Shown: positions 7,970 through 18,076, counted from the stretch's first letter. The stretch is 64,000 bases of DNA from a bacterium (GCA_017542305.1 JAFXXK010000020.1:39014-103013), one strand, 5' to 3'. The notes: a model not told the origin generated them from the letters alone. Made by a program: numbers and translations.

Positions 7970-10900
7970 ATGGCGTCAACAAATTCAACGAAGAAGAAGT
8001 TAAACAAGTATTATTGGGATGACGGAGGTACTCAATCTCTATATGCAAATCATGCTATGGTAAATACCGGTAACATGAAAGATGGTAGTGCATCCGTAAA
8101 GAACGGTAAATATGTTTCAAATGCAAAGTTTAATAATACATATACCTTAACAACCGAAACAGGAAGATTTGAGGAAACCGGTACTTTGCTAAATTACAAT
8201 GATGCCATTACGATAGATGAGACAGATGAAGATGCTACATTTGTTTTTGGTCATCCTAACAAATTCCGTTATGATACTGATCAACAGTGGAGTAATTGCG
8301 GTGTATGTTCTGCCATAAATATTCTCTCCGTTGCCGGTGCTATTGATGTAGTGGCTCCGACAGATGAAGAAAAGCAAAAACTTACAAAACCTTATACTGT
8401 TGAAGAATTTGATATTTATACCAATACTATGGTGAAAAAAACCGTATATCCGAAAGTAGATTTTTCTTCTACTGAAGATGCGATTACGTTATATGCTATA
8501 CAGCATGATTATGCAAATCACAGTAAAGATTTGACGGATTATAAATCTGCAAAAGATATAGAACGTGAAGATGGCGGAACTTATACCGCAAATATAGGTG
8601 AAGAAAGCCACTTATATCACGATACTATCGGTTGTAGTGTAAATATATTAAATGATTTTGGTGTAAAAGCTCATATTGATCGTTTGCCGCTTGTTCTTCG
8701 TCCTGAAAATGATGAACCGATTGTTCTTGAGGAAGAAGTTGAAGAGGAAGAGATAGTTATTGGTCATAATGAAGACGGTAGTGATATAACCGATACTATC
8801 AAAAAAGATACAGTTTGCGAATTTAAAATTCATTCCGGTAACTATAACAATAACTACGAAGTAGTAAGTGTTGCCGGTTCGGATACTCTTATTTTCACGG
8901 ATTTGAACTTCTCTGATTTTGAAAATAAAGACTTTGTAATTTCAGAAGACGGCGGCGATTTAATTATTGCACATACTGATACGAACTATGTAAGAATAAA
9001 AAATTACTATATAGATGCTGAAGCTGATCCGGATGACAGATCTCATATTACAACCGTTAAATTTAAAGATGGTTCAACCATGAGTATTGGGGCTTTTGAA
9101 CGCAGCTTTACTCATTACTCAAGCAGCATACTAGAAAGCAGTAAGTTTAAATATGGTTCATTCGCTTACAGTTTATTTGGCAGTGTACGTCAGGGTAAAG
9201 GTATTATTGTTTCAGGTTTTGCGAAAGCATTTGTAGGCGAAAAGGGCGGCGGACACGCTATGGCACTTGTCGGTGCTCAGGTAAAACAAATTAAAACCGA
9301 AGAAATCAATGAAGTAAGCGGTCATAAACTTGCAAATTATTATGATATAGAAGGTTTTTATGTCGCAGATTCAGGCGGCTGGATTGACAATACCAATGAC
9401 GCAAAATATGTGACTTGTGAGCAGTTGTATAATTTCTTAACCGATACATTAGAAATTGAAGGAAATACTTATTACAACAGTTATACAAACTATACAATTA
9501 CTGATGAGAATATTAAATTGTGGGCAGATGAGTTGAATCTTATAGGTAACAACAGAAGAAATAACCTTTTTGGAAACGACAGTGCCAATATTCTAAAAGG
9601 CGGTAATAACGTAGATAACTTGTATGGTAATGGCGGTAATGATACGTTGTATGGCGGTTCCGGTAATGACTGGTTATCAGGCGGCGGCGGCAGCAACGCA
9701 TTATACGGTGGTGCAGGTAATGATACTTATGTGTTCGATTCATCTGATGATAAAGGTGCAATACAAAATGTATATACCGGCGGCGGTAAAGATCGTTTAA
9801 GGTTTGAAGGTTCTAACCTTTTAGTTTCCGATTTGAAATTTACCAATAAAAAAGGTGATTTATCAATTGATTATCAGAATGATCGTAAAGTAATTATAGA
9901 TAAATATTTTAAAGATAAGAATTACTCTATGATATCTAAGATTGATGATACCGAGACTATTGCAAAAAGGGCAAAAGATAATAAAGATCACGCTTATAAT
10001 TTAATTGATATTATTAAAAAACAAGGTGTAAATTATGAGCTTAGCAAATCTCAGGCTAATTCAATTCAGGGTACAGAATTCAAAGATATTCTTACTACAA
10101 GCAAATATAATGATACTATCAATACCGGAGCAGGAAATGACTCAATCACAGCTGCAGCCGGAGATGACCTGATTAAATGCGGCAGCGGTAATGATACTGT
10201 TGTCAAAGGTTACGGTAATAAAAAAATATATGGTGAAAGCGGTTCTAACAAGATAAAATACAAAGACGGCTTCAGCGGTTATGACACAATATACTCAGGC
10301 TCAGGCAAAGATTATGTTGAAATGACCTCTTTATCACGCAGTGATTTGATATATTCCAAAAAAGGAAATAATCTGGTTGTTACTTATGATCAGTCAAATG
10401 GTTCTTCCGTTACTGTAACCGATTACTTCTCAAGAAACGGAAATACTTCTGTAAAATATATCAAATTAGCGGATAACGATTATCTGGATCTTGTAAAAGA
10501 ATATTCAAAAATTAACAAAAAAGTCGTAAAAAATAAGACATCAGGTATTACTGGCGGTAAAGGTCATGATACTTTAAACGGCAACGACAGCAGTAATAAT
10601 ATTGTTGGAAATATGGGGGATGACGTAATCAGAACAGGTAAAGGAAACAATACTATTACTGGTGGTCTTGGCTGTGATCAGATGTATTCTCAGGGCAGCA
10701 GCGATACATTCGTTTTTGAATCACTATATGATGGTTATGACACAATCTATGGTGGCGGAAGCCATAAAATAGTACTTGATATGACTGAAATTGGTGAGTT
10801 ATCATTAAACGGTACTTTCGGTTTTGATAACGGTTATAAGAGATATAACTACGGAAGTAAAGATTATGCTTATTCTAAGTCCGGCAATGATTTAGTTGTA

Positions 10901-12106
10901 AGTTATGCTCAGCAAGTTGATCAGGAAAGTATGAGTAAAATAACATTATCAAATTACTTTAATTCAAGTAATAAATATTATCTCAGAACTTCCGGCGGTA
11001 CACTTGACTTGTCTAAAGCTTCCGTTTACTTTGGCGGTAAGAAATCTAAATCAAATACAATAAACGGTACTAAGCAGTCCGATGTAATCTTTGGTGGTGA
11101 TAAAAAAGATACCATTAAAGGTAACGGCGGCAGTGATTATATCACTGCTGGTAAGGGTAATGATGTTATTACCGGCGGTACGGGACATAACAGAATTATT
11201 TATAACCATGGTGACGGTTATGATACAATCAACCTTACAAGCAAAGAAAATCTTGATATTATCTTAGACAGCAGTTATAAGGCTGATAAGCTGTCATATA
11301 CAATATCTAACAGTGACTTGATAATTAAACATAAAGGTTACAAAAAAGTTGTATTGAAGAATTTTGGTACAAAGGATGTAACAGGTTCTTCAGGTTCTGT
11401 TAAACTTTATCTCGGTAATCAGTTTGTAGAAGATTTGAGAAAAGGTTCTTATTTGCCTAAGTATAGTTCATTCTCATCTAAGAAACTGTCATATAACGGC
11501 AATTGGCATGCTGAAGTTATTGATGCATCAAAACTGAGCAAATCAGGTTCAGATGGTGTAAATATTAAAGGTAACGGCGGTAATGATGTTATTACAGGTT
11601 CTAAGTACAATGATACTATTTCCGGCGGCGGCGGTAATGATAAGATTACCGGCGGAAGCGGTAAGAATACTCTTGATGGTAATAACGGCAGTGATACATA
11701 TTATTTGTTTAAAAACATTAAAAACGAAAATTCAACTATCAAGGATACCGGAAGTTCAGGCACTGATACCGCAATACTTAATACCGCACTTAACAAGCTG
11801 AAAGTATGGTTTAACATTGATAACAAAGGTAAAGCAAGCGGTGCAATCAATGTTAGAACTAAAGACGGCAGCAGTAATAAAGCAACTCTTAGCGGTATAG
11901 AGACAATTAAGTCTGTATCTGATGACGGAACATATAAATTCAACAATAAGAGCAGCGAATTACGTCAGGAAGTTGCTGCATGGTTGAATACAAGCGGTCA
12001 TAAGTATTCTGATGTTAATACCGCATTGGAAAAAGCTACTGTTAATCAGCAGAATGAATTGATTGCAATATTTACAAAAGATGAATACTGGACACCTTCA
12101 TCATAA
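7970..12106 (+). CDS. RTX repeat protein with papain-like N-terminal domain
   Basis: A 1378-residue protein without a signal peptide. The N-terminal 500 residues contain a papain-like set: Gln106 and CGVC ending in Cys113 (compare Q-G-x-CGSCW), His429 in GGGHAMALVG (compare HAVxxVGY), and Asp467 in YVADSGGW, at the place of the papain Asn in KNSWG. The stretch from about 190 to 400, including an acidic EEEVEEEE run, would be an insertion between the catalytic Cys and His. From about 510 to 1310 it carries several clusters of glycine/aspartate RTX nonapeptides (GGSGND, GGAGNDTYVF) that bind Ca2+ in the family. The last 50 residues match the C-terminus of the other RTX protein here, so they are a likely type I secretion signal. 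The start is ATG 7970 after GAGGAG. Confidence 0.88.
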   Translation: MASTNSTKKKLNKYYWDDGGTQSLYANHAMVNTGNMKDGSASVKNGKYVSNAKFNNTYTLTTETGRFEETGTLLNYNDAITIDETDEDATFVFGHPNKFRYDTDQQWSNCGVCSAINILSVAGAIDVVAPTDEEKQKLTKPYTVEEFDIYTNTMVKKTVYPKVDFSSTEDAITLYAIQHDYANHSKDLTDYKSAKDIEREDGGTYTANIGEESHLYHDTIGCSVNILNDFGVKAHIDRLPLVLRPENDEPIVLEEEVEEEEIVIGHNEDGSDITDTIKKDTVCEFKIHSGNYNNNYEVVSVAGSDTLIFTDLNFSDFENKDFVISEDGGDLIIAHTDTNYVRIKNYYIDAEADPDDRSHITTVKFKDGSTMSIGAFERSFTHYSSSILESSKFKYGSFAYSLFGSVRQGKGIIVSGFAKAFVGEKGGGHAMALVGAQVKQIKTEEINEVSGHKLANYYDIEGFYVADSGGWIDNTNDAKYVTCEQLYNFLTDTLEIEGNTYYNSYTNYTITDENIKLWADELNLIGNNRRNNLFGNDSANILKGGNNVDNLYGNGGNDTLYGGSGNDWLSGGGGSNALYGGAGNDTYVFDSSDDKGAIQNVYTGGGKDRLRFEGSNLLVSDLKFTNKKGDLSIDYQNDRKVIIDKYFKDKNYSMISKIDDTETIAKRAKDNKDHAYNLIDIIKKQGVNYELSKSQANSIQGTEFKDILTTSKYNDTINTGAGNDSITAAAGDDLIKCGSGNDTVVKGYGNKKIYGESGSNKIKYKDGFSGYDTIYSGSGKDYVEMTSLSRSDLIYSKKGNNLVVTYDQSNGSSVTVTDYFSRNGNTSVKYIKLADNDYLDLVKEYSKINKKVVKNKTSGITGGKGHDTLNGNDSSNNIVGNMGDDVIRTGKGNNTITGGLGCDQMYSQGSSDTFVFESLYDGYDTIYGGGSHKIVLDMTEIGELSLNGTFGFDNGYKRYNYGSKDYAYSKSGNDLVVSYAQQVDQESMSKITLSNYFNSSNKYYLRTSGGTLDLSKASVYFGGKKSKSNTINGTKQSDVIFGGDKKDTIKGNGGSDYITAGKGNDVITGGTGHNRIIYNHGDGYDTINLTSKENLDIILDSSYKADKLSYTISNSDLIIKHKGYKKVVLKNFGTKDVTGSSGSVKLYLGNQFVEDLRKGSYLPKYSSFSSKKLSYNGNWHAEVIDASKLSKSGSDGVNIKGNGGNDVITGSKYNDTISGGGGNDKITGGSGKNTLDGNNGSDTYYLFKNIKNENSTIKDTGSSGTDTAILNTALNKLKVWFNIDNKGKASGAINVRTKDGSSNKATLSGIETIKSVSDDGTYKFNNKSSELRQEVAAWLNTSGHKYSDVNTALEKATVNQQNELIAIFTKDEYWTPSS

Positions 12107-12130
12107 ATTGATTGCGATTTAATAAATATA

Positions 12131-12168
12131 AAAATGGCTCCCGCATTATTCGGGAGCCATTTTGTTAT
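12131..12168 (+). terminator. Intrinsic terminator after the RTX/peptidase gene
   Basis: A 13-bp perfect stem (12131-12143 with 12151-12163) with a 7-nt loop and a T-rich tail, 24 bp beyond the stop. Confidence 0.88.
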
Positions 12169-12241
12169 TATTTATCAGTTTAAATCGTTGTTTCGGGAAT
12201 AAATTGTTTTTTGATATATATTTAGATAACTTCAAATTTTA

Positions 12242-12270
12242 TAGACAGTTTTGGTGATTTCCGATATAAT
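12242..12270 (+). promoter_or_regulatory. Sigma-70-type promoter
   Basis: TAGACA (12242-12247), a 17-bp spacer and TATAAT (12265-12270), 19 bp before ATG 12290. It has a Shine-Dalgarno (AGGAG) between, so it drives a conventional leadered mRNA for the FtsB/DivIC-like gene and the TPR gene. Confidence 0.65.
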
Positions 12271-12289
12271 TTACTCAGGAGCCTGATTA

Positions 12290-12733
12290 ATGGATAAAGA
12301 ACAAGGTAAAAAATCTAAGAAAAATGCCGGTAAAATGCAGCAGAATGAGTCAGCTCAGATAAATCCGGATATTGTTCAAAAGGTAAAAGACAAATCGAAA
12401 AAACATAAGAGAAGAATTGTTTTTTGCTATTCATTTTTGACGTTTGTACTGTTATTTTGTCTTGTTCAGGTTGGTGTCAGTGTAATACTAAATACCTCCA
12501 AAACGATAGCTTACCGCGGTAAAATCAAGACAATGACAAGAGTTCGTGATGAGGCGGAACAGCGTAATAAAGATTTAAAAAATGATATTAAATTATTTTC
12601 AAAATCTTCAAGCCTTGAAGAAATTGCAAGAAATAATTTAAAAATGGCAGGGGATAATGAAGTTTTGGTTATCATCAACAATCCGCCGCCCGAACAGGAT
12701 AAGAAGAAAAAGAAACAAAAGAAAGATAAATAG
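12290..12733 (+). CDS. FtsB/DivIC-like septum formation initiator
   Basis: A 147-residue bitopic membrane protein. A very basic cytoplasmic N-terminus (1-42) is followed by one membrane helix (about 43-65, ending VGVSVIL) and a heptad-like coiled coil (about 78-105). Then comes SLEEIARNNLKMAGDNEVLVII (near 108-130), matching the IEEIARExLGMxxPGE pattern of FtsB/DivIC proteins, and a Lys-rich tail. In the family this protein scaffolds FtsL and FtsQ/DivIB in the divisome. The lysine-rich tails at both ends are unusual. AGGAG lies upstream of ATG 12290. The TPR gene begins 14 bp after the stop, forming an operon. Confidence 0.8.
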   Translation: MDKEQGKKSKKNAGKMQQNESAQINPDIVQKVKDKSKKHKRRIVFCYSFLTFVLLFCLVQVGVSVILNTSKTIAYRGKIKTMTRVRDEAEQRNKDLKNDIKLFSKSSSLEEIARNNLKMAGDNEVLVIINNPPPEQDKKKKKQKKDK

Positions 12734-12747
12734 TTTTGGAGAGCTAA

Positions 12748-14325
12748 ATGGCTGAAAATGATGAAATTATCGGATATATAAAAAGAGCTTTTGAACTCAG
12801 AAATCAGGAATGTTATAAACAGGCGATAGAAATGTTGTATAAGGCAATAACACTTGAACCTGATAATATTGAAATAATGTTTCAGCTCGGTGAATTATAC
12901 TATCTTTTGGAGAATTATTCCCGTTCTATACAGCTTGCGGAACAAATCTTAGAACAGGATGAGAATAACCTTCAGGCAATGAATTTGCTGAAAAATATCT
13001 ATCTGAAACAAAATGAATTGTATTCTGCAAAAGAAGTTGCGGAAAAAATTTATCTGCTTGACAAATCAGAAAAAAATCTTTTTGTTTTAACCGATATCAG
13101 AGGGCAGCTTGAACTTTTTGATGAAATAGAAAGCAGTCTGACTGAAATCAAACAAAGTGAGAAATGTCTGTATGCTTATGCAAAAAATCTCTATGCGGCT
13201 AATAAGATTGATAAGGCTTGGGATATTACAGATGAGATTTTATCAATAGATCCCGACAATGAGGATTGTATAATTTTAAGAGGAAAAATATTTTTTGATA
13301 AAAATGAAACCGAAAAAGCAAAAAAAATCTTTTCGAGATTTGATAAATATACCCAAAATCCTGAAATATTGAATTATCAAGGACTTTTTGCGATGGAGGA
13401 TATGAATTTTACCGAAGCAATAAAAGCCTTCTCAAAAGCAGTTAACCTTGATAAAAAAAATTCCTTGTACAGTTATAATTTAGGTAATGCATATTTCCTG
13501 AACGGTTGGTATGAAGAAGCTGTTAATGCATATAAAGATGCAATTCTTCTTAATCCTGAAAATATGGAGTACAGATATTCACTTGCTTATTTATATTACG
13601 AGCATAATGAATTTGATAAAGCAAAAAAAGAAGTTGAGTGTATTCTTGAAATTGATAATACTAATTTGGGTGCCAATGTTTTAAAAGCTTTGTTGTTGAG
13701 TAAAGACGGCAATTATATTGAGGCTGAAAAACTTCTTAAATCTAATTTGGAACTGAATGAGAATGACGAATTTACCCTGTCATCTCTTGCAAAGATAGAA
13801 TTAGAGCTTGGTAAATACGAAAATGCGGAGAAACATATTAATACCGTAATAAAAAATGCTCCGGAGAATCTTTCCCTGCAATGTGATTTGGGGGAGGTTT
13901 ATATCATGAAAAAGCAATATGAAAAAGCAATAGAAATTGCCAATAATATTATCGGGGATAATCCTAACTATATTGCGGCATATATTTTAGGTGCAAAAGC
14001 GGCGTATGCCGGAGAAAAATTTTCCGAAGCAAAAGATTTTGCTCAAAATATTTTATCTGTCGATATTAATTGTGCTGACGGGTATTATTATCTTGCGTTG
14101 GTCAGAAAGCAGGAGCAGGATTTTGATGAAGCAATCGAATGTATGAAACGTGCAATTCTTTACGATGTAAATAATGCGGAATTTTATGCACAGATGGCAG
14201 ATTTGTATAAATTATCGGGAGATACAAAGACGGCTTTTGAATATGTGAAAGAAGCGGAAAGTATTGACGGGTCTGAAGAATACAAAAGACTGTTCAGAGA
14301 GTATGCCGCATTGAATCGTAGGTAG
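12748..14325 (+). CDS. Cytoplasmic TPR-repeat protein
   Basis: A 525-residue protein made almost wholly of tetratricopeptide repeats, about 14 of the 34-residue units. Clear copies are near residues 16-49 (ECYKQAIEMLYKAITLEPDN), 217-250 and 251-284 (SYNLGNAYFLNGWYEEAVNA). No signal peptide, lipobox or membrane helix is present, so it should be cytoplasmic. TPR arrays bind protein partners. The operon link to the FtsB/DivIC-like gene hints at an envelope or division scaffold role, which is inference. GGAGAG lies 6 nt before ATG 12748. A promoter begins 10 bp after its stop for the next gene. Confidence 0.88.
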   Translation: MAENDEIIGYIKRAFELRNQECYKQAIEMLYKAITLEPDNIEIMFQLGELYYLLENYSRSIQLAEQILEQDENNLQAMNLLKNIYLKQNELYSAKEVAEKIYLLDKSEKNLFVLTDIRGQLELFDEIESSLTEIKQSEKCLYAYAKNLYAANKIDKAWDITDEILSIDPDNEDCIILRGKIFFDKNETEKAKKIFSRFDKYTQNPEILNYQGLFAMEDMNFTEAIKAFSKAVNLDKKNSLYSYNLGNAYFLNGWYEEAVNAYKDAILLNPENMEYRYSLAYLYYEHNEFDKAKKEVECILEIDNTNLGANVLKALLLSKDGNYIEAEKLLKSNLELNENDEFTLSSLAKIELELGKYENAEKHINTVIKNAPENLSLQCDLGEVYIMKKQYEKAIEIANNIIGDNPNYIAAYILGAKAAYAGEKFSEAKDFAQNILSVDINCADGYYYLALVRKQEQDFDEAIECMKRAILYDVNNAEFYAQMADLYKLSGDTKTAFEYVKEAESIDGSEEYKRLFREYAALNRR

Positions 14326-14334
14326 TGTGAAAAT

Positions 14335-14362
14335 TTGACGTGAAAATAAATATCAGTATAAT
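14335..14362 (+). promoter_or_regulatory. Sigma-70-type promoter
   Basis: TTGACG (14335-14340), a 16-bp spacer and TATAAT (14357-14362), 36 bp before ATG 14399, with GAGGAG downstream as the ribosome site. It drives the secreted HExxH protein. Confidence 0.7.
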
Positions 14363-14398
14363 ATTATTATTGAGAATTAAGAAGAGGAGATTTGATAT

Positions 14399-15073
14399 AT
14401 GAGTATAAAAAAATTATTACTGACATTAGCGGTAATAGCATGTCTTCCTCTAAATGCGTATGCAAAAAAAGATGATGTTTATATTCCGAAAAATTTCCCG
14501 CAGAAATACGATAAGGAATATGTTTTAGGAATTATGCCCGTATATAAATCGGTGAGTAAAGAGCCTGTAGTAATGGTAGCATTGGATATGCTTGTCGGAA
14601 CAAACGGAGAATTTTCCCGTAATGCAATTCTCGGGAATAACCTGAGTCAGCGTCCGATGAAAGTTGAGTTCAAAAATCTAAGCGAAATTAAAGCAGACTA
14701 TACTGATTTTGATGCATTAGGCTGGAAAAAGGGGAAAGAACTGACTATTTATGTAAACTCTAAACACAGAACAGCTCCTCCCGGGGCTTTAGCGGCTTTG
14801 CTTTCTCATGAAGCATTACATCAGGACGAATATAACTCTATTGCGGAAGAAACTTATGCCTGGACTATGGAAGCGGCTGTATGGTGTGAAATTCTGAGAA
14901 AATATCCGGAGAGTGAAGACGATAAACTGAATCCGCTTGTAAAACGTGAGAATAATCTTAAAAGAATGTTTGAAAAAGGCAATTATTCCGATAAATACAT
15001 AAAAAAAGAAGTACGCGGAAACGCCTCATACAGAGGCTTACCACAAACTTCTCCCGGATTTGAAGATTTATAA
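14399..15073 (+). CDS. Secreted HExxH putative metallopeptidase
   Basis: A 224-residue exported protein. Its signal peptide (MSIKKLLLTLAVIACLPLNAYA) ends at about residue 22. Near residue 137 is LLSHEALHQDEYNSIAEE, holding HEALH (HExxH) and then EE about a dozen residues later, which could supply a third zinc ligand. The rest is an unrecognised alpha/beta region with a basic C-terminus (YIKKEVRGNASYRG). HExxH makes a metal-dependent hydrolase likely, but no substrate can be read from the sequence. It has its own promoter and strong Shine-Dalgarno (GAGGAG). The next gene is a periplasmic-type protease, though apparently under its own promoter. Confidence 0.8.
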   Translation: MSIKKLLLTLAVIACLPLNAYAKKDDVYIPKNFPQKYDKEYVLGIMPVYKSVSKEPVVMVALDMLVGTNGEFSRNAILGNNLSQRPMKVEFKNLSEIKADYTDFDALGWKKGKELTIYVNSKHRTAPPGALAALLSHEALHQDEYNSIAEETYAWTMEAAVWCEILRKYPESEDDKLNPLVKRENNLKRMFEKGNYSDKYIKKEVRGNASYRGLPQTSPGFEDL

Positions 15074-15149
15074 TATTTTTTAATTTTAAAAATTTTTTGA
15101 ATATACATTTAACTTACCGAAAAAGTATATTGATTATAAAATTTCGTTG

Positions 15150-16400
15150 ATGTTTAATACTGATATGAACAAAAAATGGTTTTGGATATTTTTAATAACA
15201 ACGATGCTTTTGTTTGTCGCAAACAAAGTATTAATGGACTATAAAAACCCTCTGATATCAAGTGATGAAGAACTTGTTAATCATGAGTATGTATCTTCTC
15301 AAAAATTATATGAAAATGTTTGGAACATTGTCAGAAAAAATTATTATGAAGCAGACATGAACGGGCAGGATTGGTATCGGTGGAAGCATCGTTATGACGG
15401 AAAAATTAAAAATGATGATGATGCTAAAATTGCCATAGATACTATGCTTGCGAGTTTAAATGACCCGTACTCAAGATATATGAGTAAAGAGGAATATAAC
15501 GAACAAAACACCTCCATAAGCTCAAAAATATGCGGTATTGGCGTAAATATTGCATCAATTGCAGGCAAAACGGAGATAATAAATGTAATAGAAGGGACTC
15601 CTGCACAGAATGCCAATTTACAGTCAGGCGATATAATAACTGAAATTGACGGCAAAGATGCAAATGGGCTTTCAATATCTGAAGTGGCAAACCTTGTAAG
15701 AGGACCGGAAAATACTCTTGTTCAAATTACTGTTTTAAGAAATAGTGATAAATTTGTTAAAAAGATTATAAGAAAAGAGATAAAAATTAAAACCGTAAAG
15801 AGTTCTGTAGAGGACAATATCGGTTATATTCAAATTAACAGTTTTATAGGTTCGACAACTCCGAACGAATTTCTTGAAGCTGCTGAAAAAACCAAAGATA
15901 CGGACGGCTTGGTAATTGATTTGAGAGGTAATACGGGAGGACTTTTGCCTAATGCCATATTTATTGCAAATTTATTTATTCCTAACGGCAAATTGGTAAG
16001 TATTGTCGGCAGAGGGGGTAACAGTTATGATATTCAGGCTCAGCACACCGATTTTGAGATAAATAAACCTGTAGTAATCCTTGTTGATGGCGGCAGTGCA
16101 AGTGCGAGTGAAATTTTCTCGGGTGCCATGAAAGATTATAATCGTGCAAAACTTGTCGGGACAAAGACTTTTGGTAAAGGTATGGTTCAAAAAATTTTCC
16201 CGGTCGAGAACGAAACGGGTCTGAATTTAACCATTGCAAAATATCTGACACCTGCCGGTACGGATATTAATAAGAAAGGGATTAAGCCCGATTATGAAGT
16301 CCAGTTTACCGAAAAAAATATCCGTAATAAAGAAGATGTTCAATTAAATGAAGCAAAAAAAATATTAACCAAAATGATAAATCAATTAGCGCATAATTAA
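15150..16400 (+). CDS. C-terminal processing protease, S41 family
   Basis: A 416-residue CtpA/Prc-type serine protease anchored by one N-terminal helix (about 10-27) and facing the periplasm. The order is membrane helix, helical S41 N-terminal part (45-115, with NDPYSRYMS), PDZ domain (about 125-210, GIGVNI to VRGPENT), and the S41 catalytic domain with the Ser in DGGSASASE and the Lys in TFGKGMVQ, the family's Ser-Lys dyad. The family trims C-termini of membrane proteins, for example D1 in cyanobacteria. The start is uncertain: ATG 15150 or ATG 15165, or TTG 15147. None has a Shine-Dalgarno, and a TAAAAT at 15137-15142 suggests a leaderless or nearly leaderless transcript. It converges on the U32 gene, 2 bp away. 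Confidence 0.9.
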   Translation: MFNTDMNKKWFWIFLITTMLLFVANKVLMDYKNPLISSDEELVNHEYVSSQKLYENVWNIVRKNYYEADMNGQDWYRWKHRYDGKIKNDDDAKIAIDTMLASLNDPYSRYMSKEEYNEQNTSISSKICGIGVNIASIAGKTEIINVIEGTPAQNANLQSGDIITEIDGKDANGLSISEVANLVRGPENTLVQITVLRNSDKFVKKIIRKEIKIKTVKSSVEDNIGYIQINSFIGSTTPNEFLEAAEKTKDTDGLVIDLRGNTGGLLPNAIFIANLFIPNGKLVSIVGRGGNSYDIQAQHTDFEINKPVVILVDGGSASASEIFSGAMKDYNRAKLVGTKTFGKGMVQKIFPVENETGLNLTIAKYLTPAGTDINKKGIKPDYEVQFTEKNIRNKEDVQLNEAKKILTKMINQLAHN

Positions 16401-16402
16401 TT

Positions 16403-18070
16403 TTATACTGCAGTTAAAACCTTATTATCTATCTGCAAAAATTTATCGAGCAATACCGGAACATATTTTGCATTTAATGCTGAAAAATCAAAGGTAAATT
16501 CATTAATTCCGGCTTTACTGAGTATTTCAACTTTGTCGAAATCTTCAAGAACCCTGTCTTCAAACATGTGCATCCTGCAAAATCCGTCACAGGTAAACGG
16601 GAATAATTTATTCAGAGAAGGATCTTTAAGGGCATATCCGCCTCTATGACATGGTGCTGCACATGACAGACGGGATATGATTGCGCTGTCGCTGTTCAAT
16701 GGACATAATCCCAAACTCGGAACTCTTATGTTTCCTGCAATAGTATATTTTTTGTTTGGTATGATATTTTTAACTTTTTTAGCAGTTTGTATGGCGAGTT
16801 CAATATCACCGAATGCGGTAAAATCAACCGTATTAATAGGTGCAAGATTATTCAGGCATTTTATTGAAAGACTGTTTAACAGATTTATTCCCTGTCCTAT
16901 TTCTATCGGAATATGGTTAATATCATTGTCGTTAATAAATGTCCAAAAATATCCTATGTTGTTGATTATGACGCTGTCAGGTTCTATATCGTCTAACATC
17001 AGTTGTTTTCCGTATTCATATACACGGTCAAAATCTCTCTCTATTAATATCCTCGGAGTTGACAGCTGAAATTTTATACCGTGTTTACGGCAGAACTTCT
17101 TGACTTTTGTAATTATTTCGCAAAAGCTGCTTGTAGCCAAATCCTTTGTAGATAAGATTTCACCGTATTCTATTGAATAAACCGGATTTACTCCTGTTTT
17201 TTTAATGTATTTATCGAGCTCCTTGAGTTGAGCTAATTCTGAAAGACGTAAATTTATCCTGTAGTTTTGAACTTTTTCCATGGAAACATCTGTGGTAAAT
17301 TTACCTCTTTTAATATCCCATTCAAAATTTTCAATATTTTTGCTGAACTTAAAATCTTTTCCTTCAGCACAAATCATCTCACCCGAGAAATGGTTTGTCT
17401 GGTAGAAACTTTTTCTGACATGTTTAAACGGCAGTTTGTGTTTTCTGAACAATTTCGGCTTATCAAGAATTTTTTGAATAAGCTCAATGCCGTCAAGAAT
17501 ATCTTCGGAAGTTTCAAATTTTCCCTTAATTACAACGCTGTCAATAGCTCCTGATTTTTCAATATCTTCTGCACAGTATGGCAGATTATCCGTATCTATT
17601 GCGAGCGGAAGTTTTGTATATTTTTTGATTTTTTCGATGTTTTTCAGATAGATTTCTTCGGTGATAATAACTTCCGAAACCTTGTGGAAATTATTTATAA
17701 AATCAATTCCCGACAGATTATGAATATCAAAATAAGAATCAACAATAACCTTAAACGGCAGGTTGAAAAGTTTGATGGCTTCAAGCATTGCATAAGAATT
17801 TATAAAGATACCGTCTATACCTGAGGTCTTTAAAAACTTGAGCATCTTTTTTATTTCCGGAAGATTTTCTTCATTAATATCATGTTTGAAATTAATATAA
17901 ATTGCACAGTTTTTTTTCTTTGCGGCATTAACAAATTCCGAAACGTACTCAAAGTTGTTATTCAGGAATTTTTTGTAATAGACATAGTAAGCCCTGCATT
18001 TTGTAGCTTCAGAAAACGTTTCAATATCTTCCGGTTTTTTTACCGGTGCAATAATCTTAATTTCTTTCAT
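16403..18070 (-). CDS. U32-family protein with cysteine cluster
   Basis: A 555-residue cytoplasmic protein related to peptidase family U32 (YhbU, YegQ, RlhA, UbiU/UbiV). The N-terminal 220 residues form one TIM-barrel-like U32 region (IDGIFINSYAML, LPLAIDTDNLPYCA). A second U32-like region follows and ends with a cysteine cluster near 470-520: LGLCPLN, RLSCAAPCHRGGYALKD, FTCDGFCRMHM. Known U32 members use four such cysteines for a [4Fe-4S] cluster in tRNA/rRNA or ubiquinone hydroxylation, rather than proteolysis. The duplicated layout makes the specific function unclear. The promoter lies directly at the start (TATAAT 6 nt before ATG 18070) with no Shine-Dalgarno. Confidence 0.82.
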   Translation of the reverse strand: MKEIKIIAPVKKPEDIETFSEATKCRAYYVYYKKFLNNNFEYVSEFVNAAKKKNCAIYINFKHDINEENLPEIKKMLKFLKTSGIDGIFINSYAMLEAIKLFNLPFKVIVDSYFDIHNLSGIDFINNFHKVSEVIITEEIYLKNIEKIKKYTKLPLAIDTDNLPYCAEDIEKSGAIDSVVIKGKFETSEDILDGIELIQKILDKPKLFRKHKLPFKHVRKSFYQTNHFSGEMICAEGKDFKFSKNIENFEWDIKRGKFTTDVSMEKVQNYRINLRLSELAQLKELDKYIKKTGVNPVYSIEYGEILSTKDLATSSFCEIITKVKKFCRKHGIKFQLSTPRILIERDFDRVYEYGKQLMLDDIEPDSVIINNIGYFWTFINDNDINHIPIEIGQGINLLNSLSIKCLNNLAPINTVDFTAFGDIELAIQTAKKVKNIIPNKKYTIAGNIRVPSLGLCPLNSDSAIISRLSCAAPCHRGGYALKDPSLNKLFPFTCDGFCRMHMFEDRVLEDFDKVEILSKAGINEFTFDFSALNAKYVPVLLDKFLQIDNKVLTAV

Positions 18071-18076
18071 GCTTGT

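Noticed and set aside
9490..9761. Minus-strand frames inside the RTX repeats
   Set aside because: Gly/Asp repeat DNA opens antisense frames rich in Leu/Pro; there is no start signal and the sense frame is clear.
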